A program made the position numbers and the translations under genes. Shown here one piece after another: positions 1 through 11,420 of a DNA stretch of 64,000 nucleotides. Numbering within the stretch: position 1 is the first letter of the stretch; each line of letters begins with the position of its first letter. Below the pieces are notes generated by a model, which was not told where the DNA came from, did not search any database, and was given only the letters and a program-made list of their open reading frames with translations. Origin of the DNA: Loxodes magnus (lineage: Eukaryota; Ciliophora; Karyorelictea; Loxodida; Loxodidae); contig CAMPDV010000198.1 of NCBI GenBank assembly GCA_946699065.1, forward strand, positions 186,001 through 250,000. The letters are read 5' to 3'.

Positions 1-227
1 CCATCTCTATTTTAATCTAACTCATTCATTACTTCTTCAACCTAGGACTCGTTGGGAGCTTCACATCCTACGTCTGCTGCGACTTAGGCCATAACTTTCA
101 TCATTTCGGGTTTTTCTAGGTAGCCAGATCCATCTTCATCTACACTATCAAAAGCAGCTCTGCATAATTGGGTTAATTGCTCCTCGTTGCTAAGAACTTT
201 TTCAACTTCTGCTTTAGCTGAGGCCAT
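1..227 (-). CDS. EF-hand calcium-binding protein, 3' part missing
   Basis: The gene starts at an ATG at 225-227 and runs off the left window edge, so only about 75 N-terminal residues are visible. Residues ~30-42 form a canonical EF-hand loop (DSVDEDGSGYLEK: Asp/Glu ligands at 1, 3, 5, central Gly, Glu at 12). A second loop begins at the edge (LDQNRDG). Glutamines in the reading are encoded by TAA and TAG. By family knowledge this would be a calmodulin/centrin-like or calcium-sensor protein. The N-terminus (MASAKAEVEKVLSNEEQ) does not identify which. It follows the next gene on the same strand with only 73 bp between. Confidence 0.88.
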
Positions 228-300
228 GGTGATTATTATTTGATAAAAAATTTCCTTTAAATATGTTTTTATGCGTTTTTTATAACGTATAAATTAAACG

Positions 301-1441
301 TTAAAAAATAAAACATTTCTTCTCCTCGTCCTTCGCACTTGATTTTTCCTCTTCTTATTTCTTCTTTTCTTACTGTTTTATTTGTAAGCCAAATTTATTG
401 TCATAAACTAGAATTTCTATCGGCGTTATTAGTTCTTCAATGCTCTGTATCTATTTGGAAATAGTTCCTTGAACTGCTTTTAGTGCTTTCTAGCTTTCAA
501 TTTCTTTAGTTGAAATATAATAAGTCTTCGTAGTCATCGAGAAAGAAAGCTAAATAGTTATTTCTATTTTTCCTACAACTTATTTTAGCTTCTGCTATTC
601 AGGAGACAGTAAATCCAACCTGAATAGAGTCTTACATCAAATCCAGTTTTCTTGTTTTATTCCCTTCAAATTCTTCAATCTCCAATCTTTAGAAGAAAAG
701 CTACATATCCATGCTGGCAATTCCATAAATATTAGACTTCTTATCTCCCTTACTCTTCTCCCATAATCAGAACTAAAGGCTATGCACTTGCTCCTAAAAC
801 TCTCATATTAAGCTTTAAGGATTTTCAATTTTTATTACTTCGCTTTATCCTGCACCTTATATTTCATCTGTTGACTTTAATTCGATCTCGTCTAAAACTA
901 TTTAGCAGAAATAAATCCTATTTTGGGGTAGCATCTGAAATTATCTTACTATTACTTTAAGCAAGTTTTATTGATTAACTAAATCAAAGTCTTATTGTTG
1001 GTTTTATAAAGAAGACCCAAGCACGAAATCTTAATTTATCAAAGCTTTTTAGCTGTTGATTTAGAAAGCAATCTATTGTTTCATTCTTTGAGATTTCATT
1101 AATTATTCCATAATCTCAACTTTAAACTGCACAGCTTCTTCAATATCTTCCAGCTTTTCATTAATAATTCTCAAAAGTTCATTAATAAAATCATAAACCA
1201 ATATTTTGCTTTTCTCTGCTTATACTTTTATAAATATCTCTCCATATATCTCTTATACCTTCTCTCTATAACCCGATTTATAAATCCATAACTCATGAAA
1301 ATCAGTTTAACTAATTTCATCCGAAGCTTTGCATCCCTTAGTTTCGAAATATCTTTCGATAGTAGCGAAAACAAAATTGATATCCTCTTCTTTTTAAAAA
1401 TCTTAATCTCTCATCTCATTTTAATTCTATATTTCTTCCAT
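301..1441 (-). CDS. hypothetical protein with two mini-introns
   Basis: The reading starts at ATG 1439-1441 and ends at TAA 301-303. It needs two introns: 935-949 (GTAAGATAATTTCAG, 15 nt) and 620-635 (GTAAGACTCTATTCAG, 16 nt). Removing both leaves exactly 370 codons. The ~369-residue product is acidic and helical in its first half (INELLRIINEKLEDIEEAV), has a more beta-like middle (GKIEITIQLSFS), and ends in a K/E-rich tail (KQQEKKKQEEEKSSAKDEEKK). TGA is read as Trp (NWIWCK-type context and FWLWEK). I recognise no family. This gene is the cleanest local proof of the code and intron type, because TAA stops it 73 bp before the next gene while TAA and TAG are sense inside it. Confidence 0.75.
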
Positions 1442-1610
1442 TTTAACTAATTTATTTAGTTTTTATTCACTTATTTCAGTAGTCCTAATACTTAAAATTA
1501 TTATATCAGTTTACTGAATAAATTCAACTATTAGATTTATTTAAAATATGCCCAATACTGAATACCTTATACTCTATTAAGTTAATAGGTAAAGTCTTTA
1601 TTATCTCCTT

Positions 1611-2900
1611 ATGCTCTTTCGATGAAAGGGTATGAAAACCTTGACTTGATTTAACGTACTTATTGTGAAAAAATTCGTTAAGTTGCTATATTTTTTAGTT
1701 TGACTTATTTAACTAGTAGCTATTTTGAAGCTTTAAAGTAAATAAGTTTTAAATCACATTTCAACTGAATTTGCTATGAAGGATTAGTGAATTTCGGTAA
1801 TTAAAGGGTAGAAAGATAAGAATGTAAATCTTATTAGGAAGCTTAAAAAGGTTCAAGAAAAATGCAATATTAAAGAGCAAATTAAGAGAAAGTAAATCAA
1901 TAATCAAAGCTAGAAAAGCGTGCTTGGTGACTTAATGTACTGCTGCTTATTAACTAGCTTTGGATCTAAAACTAATGTTTTGATTACTTTTTATATTTAA
2001 TAAATTAATTCATCGAAAGAGAACCTTGAATAAGCTAATATTTTCTATAATATCCACTTGATATAATTTAAGTTAAAGACTAAATATATCAAATTGCTAA
2101 TATCTTTATCACTAGAGAACTATTTTCTTGTATATGCAAGATAAATTTATGATTAGAAGAGCTTCTGTCATTAGTTCTGTAGATAGTATTAAGTATACAA
2201 TAGTAAGAGATTATAGTGGATAATTATACAAGATACCTTTATAAACTTTTACAGCCTTCTAGCTTAAAAAACAGCTACATATTTTATTTCCTTTTCTACT
2301 CACTGTTATATAATTATTTCCGCCTTAGTATGGAGATTTATAAATAAGTGAATAAACATAGGATTATGGTTATCCAATAAAGTAAAGATGGACATATTAA
2401 GTAATTAAGATTACTATAGATGCTTCCCTCTGTTTTCTAAATTAATAACTAAGCTATTAAAAAAGATATCAATATATATCTTATAATAAACTGATGCTTC
2501 GATATCCATTCCCTATTTACTAAAATACTGATTTGGGGTCAAGAACTAATAGCTTAATTTAAATTAGAGTGACGAAAGTTATATTAATGTATCTTTAAAA
2601 GGAAACCCTTTGATCCTTTTTTTTGAGACTATTGCTCATTGTGCAAAGAGTAAATAATCTTTTAATGGGGGTAATTGCTTCAGCTGAGGTTTAAAATCTT
2701 TTGTCACTCAAAGACTAAATATATCAAAAAAACTTTTTTACTACAATAAACAACTAAAAAAGGAAAGAATCGAATACAATCAATGCCAATATTGGTAGTA
2801 TAGCTAAGTTTCGTTATGAAGTTAATAATCATAAGTTTTGCTTCGCGTTCTCAGAGCGAAGCATTTAAAATTATGAGTTATTACTTCTACCAAATTTCTT
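1611..2900 (+). CDS. degenerate histidine-kinase-like membrane protein (probable)
   Basis: One plus-strand frame from ATG 1611 reads as hydrophobic segments (LLYFLVWLIQLVAILKL) followed by motifs in the order of a hybrid histidine kinase. There is an H-box-like stretch near 1755-1772 (NHISTEF, with Thr where the phospho-His would be), an N-box-like KRLQWII near 2204-2224, and a G2-box-like GNCFSWGLKSF near 2670-2700. An F-box-like NNHKFCFAFSE occurs in another frame near 2828-2860, so a short intron or frame change is needed. The catalytic His, the N-box Asn and the Asp-Thr-Gly site are not conserved, so if real it is a pseudo-kinase. Composition is ~75-78% A+T, and the ends and intron positions are uncertain. 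Confidence 0.4.
2839..2863. other. short GC-rich hairpin
   Basis: An 8-bp perfect inverted repeat (TGCTTCGC at 2839-2846 and GCGAAGCA at 2856-2863) with a 9-nt loop stands out in an AT-rich tract. It falls in the putative F-box end of the kinase-like gene, so it may be coincidental coding sequence rather than a terminator. Confidence 0.4.
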
Positions 2901-5095
2901 TAACCTGCTGATTCTAAGGTAATTAAAAGTAATTTCATATTATTACACACTGAGATTTCTTATTATGAGTTTATTGGTAATAATTTTATATAAGCATGCA
3001 GATTATGTAAATTTTGAGTGCTTGAAAGCATATAAGATCTAACACAGAATTCTAATGATAAACCTTTAAAAAAAATGTCTTCAAGTCTTAAATAATAAAA
3101 ATGGAATTTCGCAAATTTTAAATTTAAGTATCAGGAACAAAAGAACAGTTTTAAGTACTTTAAGCAAGCTAAAAAAATTCAAAGCTAATAGAAGTTAAAC
3201 CATTAAGCAATAAATTAAGGTTCAACATAACTTAATTTTGAGCTAATTAAAAAGAATTTAATTTCATACAGGATTTTTACTTTATTTCTAGTCCATTACA
3301 ACTAACTTTTAAGCTTCTGGCTTAAAATTATAATAAACAGTAAAAATTAAACAAAAAAAGGGGGAAAATTTAGGAGTAAAAATAGTGTGGTAGCCATGAA
3401 AAATAATTTTAGACGATAGTAAAAATAAAATAACTAACTTACCTAATCTTTTCTTATAAATAATGGAGAGATAAGTAATTTTTTACCAATCATCAAAATA
3501 CTGAACATAATATAAAGATATTTGCCTAAAAGATTTAACTAAAATTCATAAATTAAATAATAAAAAATTGATTAATAGATAAATATTAAAATTCCAGCTA
3601 ATAATTAATAAGGAAAGTCAAGTTAGAAATTATATCTTATAAGAAATGGAATCCTATAGACTTAAAAGGAAGAATAAAATCATATCTTAAAGATATAATC
3701 CGAGATGTAAGCGAAACAGTTAAAAGATATTACAATAATTTGATATAAACATAAAAAATATCGCAAGATTTTATTAAAAATGAATAGGAAAATCTACAAA
3801 AATTGCAAATTTAATAAATAAAAAAATAAAAATGCATAATTTTATAAGGGTTATTAATTAAAAAATAGATGATATTTATAATAGTCTCTAGTCTATAAAG
3901 TTGAAAAAACCTAGATAGAAAATTATTAAATAATTTGAAGATTTGAAATTCGAATTTTAGTTCCTTCTTTCGTTTAATTAAGTGAATGATAATTTTTAAT
4001 TTATTTTGAGATAAATAAGTCTAATTTAATTGATAATTCAATTATAGTTTTTAGTCCAAAAGAAATAAAAACTTTGAAAAATTAATTTAAGATTATAATC
4101 AAAAAAATCCAAGATACAATATATTTCTGGTCCTTGCTTAAAGCGATCGCTCCAATTACATTTTCGTTTCCAGAGAATGTTCTCGTACAACTAAATTTAA
4201 AGAGGGCATTATAGAATCGAAAAAGATTATAGCCAAGAAATTTTCAGAATTGAAAGTATATTAGAGACAATTAAATAAACTTAATATTAAAATAAAACAT
4301 TAACAGTTATTATTAATTATCTAGTATCTTGATATCTAGAATATAAAATAAATTAGAAATTATAAGATAAGATAGTAGATTAACGTGACTTCAACATTAT
4401 TAGTTTTGCCGCAAATCAAAAGTTTTTTAAGTTTAATAAAATTCGCCTTCTACTTTAAATTTGTTCCGATCTTTGTTATCATGTCTCTTGACAAATCTGA
4501 ATCTTTTCTTTCTCAGTATCTCTTCTATGTCAATCCTAACCAACTTCTGTGAAAATTACTTATAGTTGCTTTATCTTAGGGTGCATTCTAAGTGATTTAA
4601 AATCCTTTTTTTTCAGAATATTCTACCATCTTGCGTGCATCACAACTTGTTTAAATTATACCATTACTTTTGCCTTTCATATTCTTGTTTTTAATAACTA
4701 CCAACAGTCTCTTATCTTGTGTCCCATTTTTTTTACAGTATCAACATGCGATTTTTCTTATCCTATAATAAAATATAAATATTATTAAGGATTAAGCAAA
4801 AATTATTTAACTTTAAAAAATTAGGAAAGATTTTAAATTAAAGAGCTACAAATATAAATTAAGAACATATCATATGATGCAAGTGTTAAAAAGAACGAAA
4901 TTTAATTGGATCCTAGTAATAAAAAAGTGTATTATAATAATTTAAAAACAGACACAAAAGTTAATTTATTGAATAAAAACTTTAATATTTATGGATATAG
5001 ATTTAAGATCACTGAACATCTACATTTTTATTATAGAAGCATGCGATTTTAATTATAATAATTAAAACTCAAAAATTGATGAAAAATAATGAAAC
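2900..5095 (+). other. AT-rich tract, probably coding a multi-pass membrane protein
   Basis: No frame can be closed here, but several plus-strand frames read like protein. One, from about 3470 to 5090, gives a basic helical part (GRIKSYLKDIIRDVSETVK near 3670-3730) and then several hydrophobic segments near 4400-4780 (FAFYFKFVPIFVIM, IIPLLLPFIFLFLI). Another frame is equally good near 3850-3960 (QKIDDIYNSLQSIKL). Mini-introns probably switch frames. I recognise no family. It could be the rest of the upstream kinase-like gene, a separate gene, or decayed coding sequence. Exact ends cannot be set by eye. Confidence 0.25.
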
Positions 5096-5610
5096 ATTTA
5101 GTTAGAATTTAAAGGAAAAAGATAATAAAAAATAAGTGGGAAATGAATTTAAAATTTAGTATGTACAAGATAAGCTTCTTGTTTTCATTAGTTTGTTTAA
5201 CTTTTATAGCAAAATTTATTAAAAGCATCTTATATAAAAAAAACCAAAAAATAGGGTTTATTGATCATTTAGTCTAAAGTTGAATATTTAAAATTATTAA
5301 GCGATTTTATTAATTATTATATAAATTTTTTAGTCTAAAATAGAAATAAAAAGACTGTACTTTATTTTAGATGATAAAGTAGTTATTTTCATTCCTTTTT
5401 AAGGGAATAGTTTATTATATTGATTTTATTTTTTGAATTTATTCTATTTTAAATTAATCTGATAAGTTTAAAAATTTAACGATTTACAAAAGCAGAGTAT
5501 AGTATTTTGAAAAATAATGTTTATAATGATTGATCAAGATTATAAACGCTTTTAAAGTGGATATAAAGCCATGGTTAAAAATTTATATCCTTCTAAGAGA
5601 AATTAATGCT

Positions 5611-6354
5611 TTAATTAAAATCTAAGGAATAATTAATTATATTGTAGGATATCATAGTTAAGGAATCCTTGAAGGCCATCTGACTCTCTTTGCCTTATAT
5701 CTAGTTTGCTCCTTGATGGGCTTATACTGGTTTTCCATCCAGAATTCAGTAGAATGCATATGAGAAGCAAATGTCTTCTATATAAGTATCCATTATTTCA
5801 ATATAATATTGATATTGTTCTTCATAATTCTTAATCTTTTTCCTCTTCCTTTCCAGAACAGCTTAAAATTCTTAACCAAATGATAGGTTAAATTGACTTA
5901 GTAAAATTTCTTTCGATGAACTCTTAATTTTTTAAATCCTGTTGCTTTTCTCTTAATTCAATAAGTTTTTTAGATTCAATTTACTGTTATCTTTCTGTTT
6001 CTTTTATATTCATTTTAATTATTATTTTCTATTCTACTTCTGTACTGGAATTTGATTTTTGCAATTATTCTGTTAACTTAATTTCTGAGATTCATTTACT
6101 TTTTTTACTAATTTCAGTTGGTTCTGGCATTCAATCTGATTACACCGTTAAACTTGAAGAACTCCTTCTTAGTTAAATTCGTATAAAATAGAGCTAATTC
6201 CCTAACTTTAATCTGTTCTTCAGTTTTCTATAATTCTTATTCTTTTTCCTAGGAACTCCTCGCTATCTTTAGAGAACAAGATGAGCTTTCATTTTGCTTT
6301 CCAGCTTTCAACGCTTTTTAATTTCTTCTTTTTAATTAAAATTTCCGTTTTCAT
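5611..6354 (-). CDS. small coiled-coil protein, exon structure partly resolved
   Basis: A minus-strand gene whose good reading jumps between frames, implying about two or three short introns. From high to low coordinates the convincing pieces are KTEEQIKVRELALFYTNLTK (near 6180-6235), a coiled coil (ETERQQQIESKKLIELREKQ, near 5930-6000), and a C-terminal part (NYEEQYQYYIEIMDTYIEDI then FSYAFYWILDGKPV, near 5700-5830) ending at TAA 5611-5613. ATG 6352-6354 is the best start candidate, but coding may extend upstream. No family is recognised. It sits convergent to and divergent from the two kinase-like tracts. Confidence 0.5.
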
Positions 6355-6841
6355 TTTTTATAGAGGCGAAATAATAAATCAAACTTTAATAAAATCTTAT
6401 TTTTATAAACTTATTTAGTCAAATAAAATATAGAAGGAAAATAAAATTTTTATTTGCTTACTTTACGATTTTTATCTAATAAACTAATGATAAAGTATTG
6501 ACACTTGGTAGATATTTTGCTCTTTTTTCTCATTTCATTTCTCTTATTTTTCCTATTTGTACTTTCACGAAAAGATTAAATTTTGAATTTTTTTTTTCAC
6601 CAGTCTTTATCTTTTAATGAGCTTTTCTTTTATTTATTCAACAACAACAAAAAAGTCTAATAGAATTGTAATTTAGCCTTCCATTTCATTAGGATTTATT
6701 ATCAGAAAGATTTCTCAAATATTTTCTTATAGGAAATTACTATTGTAAACTAACTCAATTAATAAGATTGAACAATTTTGATATTTTAAGGTATTTATTT
6801 CTGCTTTTCAAATTTTCCTAATTAACATAAAAATAAAAAAA

Positions 6842-9310
6842 ATGGAAATCGAACTAGAAGAGCTAGTTACAATAATTGTAACTGCAATATTATATCTTAA
6901 CTTTCTTTTTTACTACCAAGCTTAAAGTAATTTAGTAAAAAAGATATCAATTTTGTATCTTAAGAGGAACTATTAGCTTGAATTTTTATTATTCTAATCT
7001 GCTTATTTTCTATTTGCATAGTATAGCTTTTATGAAATCCATATTGCATTTTGCAATTTTCATTCTTGCTTTTTTAATTAAATCGTAGTTTCAAAAAAAT
7101 TATATTCAATTATGTATCGTTTTTTAGGAAAGTACTAAATCAATAATTATATAAGAAATTTGAAAAAATGCTAATTTTGTTATAATGACTATTTATAAAT
7201 AAATGTTGTAATCTGAAATTTGATTACTGTATTAGGAATTAAAATAATCATTATTCCAAAATTTATTTAGTTCTGTTTTTTTTAATTTAGATAGAAATGT
7301 ATTCAACTTTTCGAAGTTTCAGAGTTACTCAGCATATCTTAACCTACAATCGTAAACTGACTAAATTTCTTTATAGCTTTATCTACCAAAAAGTTCGCTT
7401 AAAATATCTAATCCTATTATTTAATCATCGATCTTTCTTTTTTTAACTTTTTAATTCATATCCTTGTTATTATAAGCATATGATTAATATCTATCTAAGT
7501 GGAATTTAAATTAGCTGCTATTTCCTAACTATTTTTTAGCTTACTTCCTTATCTATTTTAATATCAAGTATACCCATATCTTATCAACTTGAAATTTCCT
7601 ATTTTTTATACCCAAATGTCTTTTCTTGTTATCTAATAGCGTTTAGTACTTTAAATTTATAAAGCTATAAATTGCAATTTGAAATACTTTGCTACTTTTA
7701 AAATTAAAAAAGGTATACTCATAGGTTGAAAATTTTGATACCAAGGGATTAATAAATAATTATTAGATGATTATCAATTAAAACTATAGAAAGTAATTAG
7801 AATATTTGGATCTTTAGTCTAAAGATTTTCAAAGAAGGCTACTTTCTTTCAGAGTTTAATTCTTGGATATAGTTATGGGAATGAAAAAGTAAAAGTCAAG
7901 TTAAATAAACAGAAGAGAAAGTTTTGATTTTTTAAGACTTTAGAATATCTTAGATTGAAAGAAGCTACACTATTATTAAAGAAGCCCATAAATTCTTTAG
8001 GCTAAAACATAATAAAAAAGTAATTAATTAATTCTAAAATTAACGAAAAAGAAAGCTACTTATATAAATGATCTAATTACAGTTTAGTAAATACTATTTA
8101 AATAATTACCGTTTTAGAAAAAAGGTTGTAATGGATCATTGTTAAATAATTTATTTTTTCTATCTTTTTCGATTCTAAAAAAAGGGAAAAAGTTAAATAC
8201 ATTTATATAGGAATTTTGGATATTAAAGGATAAAAAATCAATTGTAGTATTTATTTAGAATTTTTGATTTATTTCTCAAGATGTAAAGCTTTTAAATTCT
8301 ATTAAGAAACTAAGGCTTTTGAAAGATGCTATTTCTATAATTAAGAAATTGCTTAAAAGTTTTAAGATTGACTATAATACTCTAATCTACTTATTTTTAG
8401 ATATGAAAATCATAGATTAATTATAATAGAAATAGTTTATCAGTTGCTTAATTAGATTTTATAGACATACAAAGCTAATATTTGGAAACAAGCAACAGTT
8501 ATGAAATTCCTTATAATACTTTGATTGCTATGCTTTTGTTAAATATAAAGCAATAATAAAGAATTAAGAGACATAGAGTGAGTTTTAATTCCTAGATAGC
8601 TATTTTTTAAGCTATTATAACAAATAGTTATAAAATTAGATTATTAGAAAATGGAGAAAATTTTAGCTATTTTTAGATAATTAAGCCTTTTTTTACTTTA
8701 TAATTCAAAAGTTTTAGATTTGGTAGTTATAAACTTTAGATTTATTACATTTATTCGTTTAATCAACTTTATCTCTCATAATGGTAAATTAAAGCACATT
8801 TATTAATCATTTAGAAATGTGAAAACTGCTAAATATCTGTATAAAATTTGCATAATTCCTTCCAATGTAAAAGAAGAGAAGCGATACTAGCTATCATAAA
8901 GAATGCAGAGAGCATACAAAATAATTGGAGGCAAGTTAAATTAAATAAAAGCATATTTCTGACTGAAGTAGAAGATGAAAAATTAACAAGTGTTAACAAG
9001 GAATGGAATACACAAGAATAGTTCAATCAAACACTCGTTTGAACCTTAAAAAATTAATCTAAATTTAATAAAAATGTGTTTTTTCATAATCAAGAGAGTA
9101 TTTAGAACAAGCATTACAAAGCAAGGTAAACCTCCAAAATTGACATAAAATGATAAGAAGGATGATACATAACTAAAAAATTTAATAGTACTAAGTGCAA
9201 GGCAAAAAATCAAATATTTGCAAACTGAATATAAAAAGAAAACTGAACCCCAAATCACTCTTGGAACTCATGAAATAAAAATGAATTATAGTAGCAAGTA
9301 AAATTAGGTT
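6842..9310 (+). CDS. second degenerate histidine-kinase-like membrane protein (probable)
   Basis: From ATG 6842 a single frame gives an acidic N-terminus (MEIELEELVTIIVTAILYL) and roughly six hydrophobic segments up to ~7640. It then has an N-box-like EKRLQWIIV near 8117-8143. This motif matches the one at 2204-2224 in the upstream tract with changes mainly at silent positions (AGA/AGG, TTA/TTG, TAG/TAA, ATA/ATC), which argues that both are, or were, protein coding and paralogous. Further on, a hydrophilic part (PPKLTQNDKKDDTQLKNLIV) reaches ~9290. Other frames are also protein-like around 8400-9040, so mini-introns are likely. Kinase catalytic residues are not seen. Confidence 0.35.
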
Positions 9311-10821
9311 TCATTATCTTATTTGTGGTGATCCTAATAATGGTAGTATCACGCTAATTTATATATATCTTCCAACTATAAGATAGAAATTACTAGATTT
9401 ATATCTAATTTTTTTCTATTTTTCCAACTTTTTATTAATAAGCATAAAAATTTCCGAAAAGATAAATAGTAAGCTGATAAAAATCATTAGAAAGGTTCAA
9501 AAATTTGTAAAAATTAACAAAAAGTATTACAAATTATGTTTACACAAGGACATAAAAGTCGGTAGTACTTATATGAAGCCATCATTATCATTTCAGAAAT
9601 TACTAGAAACATGAAATAATCAGTATAGAAAGAAATGAAAGTTAGAATACAAAATCACTAAAGCAAATCCGTATTTAAGTACCTATAATTCACCAAAAGT
9701 ACCTTTTTAGAAAAATAGTTAATTGCTTTAGAATTAAACAAGAAATCTTCATTTTTTTAAATTATGAACAACACACTGCTAGACAAGTCATGCTACTTTA
9801 AATTTTAGAAGTCACTGGAAGGAAATCTGTAAACCCATCGAAAAGCAGAAATAGGTATTAAAAGGTTCTTTAGCAAATGTCCTACTGTTAGATAATAAAT
9901 AAACATTTTTAAAATTCACTATTAGAATTAGAAAAAAGGTAAAATATTAAGTTATAAATCATTAAACTAAAAAATGAAAACAATTCTCTAAGTTCTTTAA
10001 ATAATAATTTAAGCAATCTATTTGTTTTTATCTTTTGATTGAAAATTAGATAATTAAAAAAGCCAATTAATAAGAATAAAAAGGAAGATAAATAAAATTA
10101 ATAAAGTTAAGAAAAGGAAAAAATAGAAAAGAGAAAAGAGAAAGGAAAAAATAGAAAAGAGAAAGGAAAAAAGGTTTCTTTTTAAAATTTGCACATTAAA
10201 ATAAAATAAAAACCATTTTTTGGCATTCAGTATTAAAATATTAATGAAAGAATAATAATTTACTAAATTAAGTTTAAAAATGAAAGAAAATTCGGATACG
10301 AAGTTAAGTATTTAATTCTTATATATTTAAATAGATGATAGTCAAATATGCAATAATGGTTTTAAATGATTATGGCACTGAAATATAAAAATTGAAATAA
10401 ATGAAAAATTTTGCGAAATTAATTAAAAAATCTAACTATAAAAATAACAAAAATAAATAGTTTAAAATTGTATCGATTTTTAAAGCTTTGATATCTTAAC
10501 CTTAATAGTAAAAAAAGAAACGAAAAATATAAAAAACGAGCAAAAAAATTTTGAATATGATTTACTATCAGAAATAAAAAATAAATTAATATATATTGAA
10601 ATTTTAACTGAAAGCTACCTAAACTGGATATAAAACTGAAAGTGAAAACTATTAAAAGCTACTATATAAACAATTTTCAAATCCTAAAGAGGTAATAAAG
10701 ATAAACAAATCTTTAAATAAAAGAAGAAAGAAAAGGCTTAAGATAAGTGTAATTTAATAAAACTGATATTTAGAAAAGTTAAATAAGAGTTAGGAATTTG
10801 ATATAATTTCTAAGCAAATAG
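9310..10821 (+). other. AT-rich tract, possibly the receiver end of the kinase-like gene
   Basis: Near 9864-9900 a plus-strand frame reads SLANVLLLDNKQTF, which resembles the start of a response-regulator receiver domain (consensus VLLVDDN). That would fit a hybrid kinase, but the second Asp is missing and no convincing phospho-Asp strand follows. Around 9990-10820 I see only A-rich DNA with no supportable gene. Confidence 0.2.
10111..10174 (+). repeat. homopurine-rich tract with ~21-nt repeated unit
   Basis: About 64 nt that are almost entirely purine on the plus strand (two T, no C). A block resembling GGAAAAAATAGAAAAGAGAAA is repeated twice, with a partial third copy. Such tracts can form triplex or other non-B DNA, but nothing here shows a function. 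Confidence 0.7.
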
Positions 10822-11420
10822 CTATTTATTTTTGAAAGGAATTTATTAAGTTTTTAAGGCTTTTCTTTCTACTGAATTTTTAATTCGCTAGAACTGTATT
10901 AATAAGTTTTTCTATAAAAAAATGAATAAGAGTCTAAGATTTTATTAGCAATCTTTAGAATCTTTTCAATTATAGTTAGCATTTACTTTAGATAGGAAAG
11001 CTGACAATCATAGTGTGCTATACCATTGTGCAATATTTTATCTTCCATATCAAGGTTTGCTTTTAAACTAAAAATCTTATTCTAGTTGAGGTAATTTTTC
11101 TTACCAGAATGCCATACCAAGACCAAAGCTTAAGTTCATTTCTCGGATTTTCTGATTAACAAACAATTTCATTAAATGATAGAATTGGATGCTCTTATTT
11201 AAAATTAGCTACTTTCAACTTTTATTGTAGACATCATTAGCATCGAATATTTATAGAAATAAAATACACAGATTGAAATTGCAAAGTTTATCTATATTCT
11301 GAAAAAACAATTCTTAATAAAGATCGATAAGCTCTAAAGGTAGCAAATTGTTAACTCTCAAATACTGGAATTTATAGATACCAATCTTTGAAAATTATAG
11401 ATAGGTATAACTTGAGATAG
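10822..11420 (-). CDS. unrecognised protein, N-terminal part unresolved
   Basis: A minus-strand frame reads clearly as protein from about 11400 down to a TAG at 10822-10824 (earlier in-frame TAA codons could also be the stop). It includes LRVNNLLPLELIDLYQELFF, then REMNLSFGLGMAFWQEKLPQ, then KSKPWYGRQNIAQWYSTLWL and a basic C-terminus. Trp and Gln codons include TGA, TAA and TAG. The start lies upstream, in a stretch (11.4-12.4 kb) where several frames look equally good. I do not recognise the family. The leucine-rich opening is reminiscent of, but not proof of, leucine-rich repeats. Confidence 0.45.

Noticed and set aside
4549-4788. 79-codon hydrophobic plus-strand reading free of standard stops
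   Set aside because: Lack of TAA/TAG/TGA is not evidence of coding here, and another frame over the same bases continues better on both sides.
8829-9258. Two hydrophobic minus-strand readings
   Set aside because: The plus strand over the same bases gives hydrophilic, charge-balanced protein, so these are shadows.
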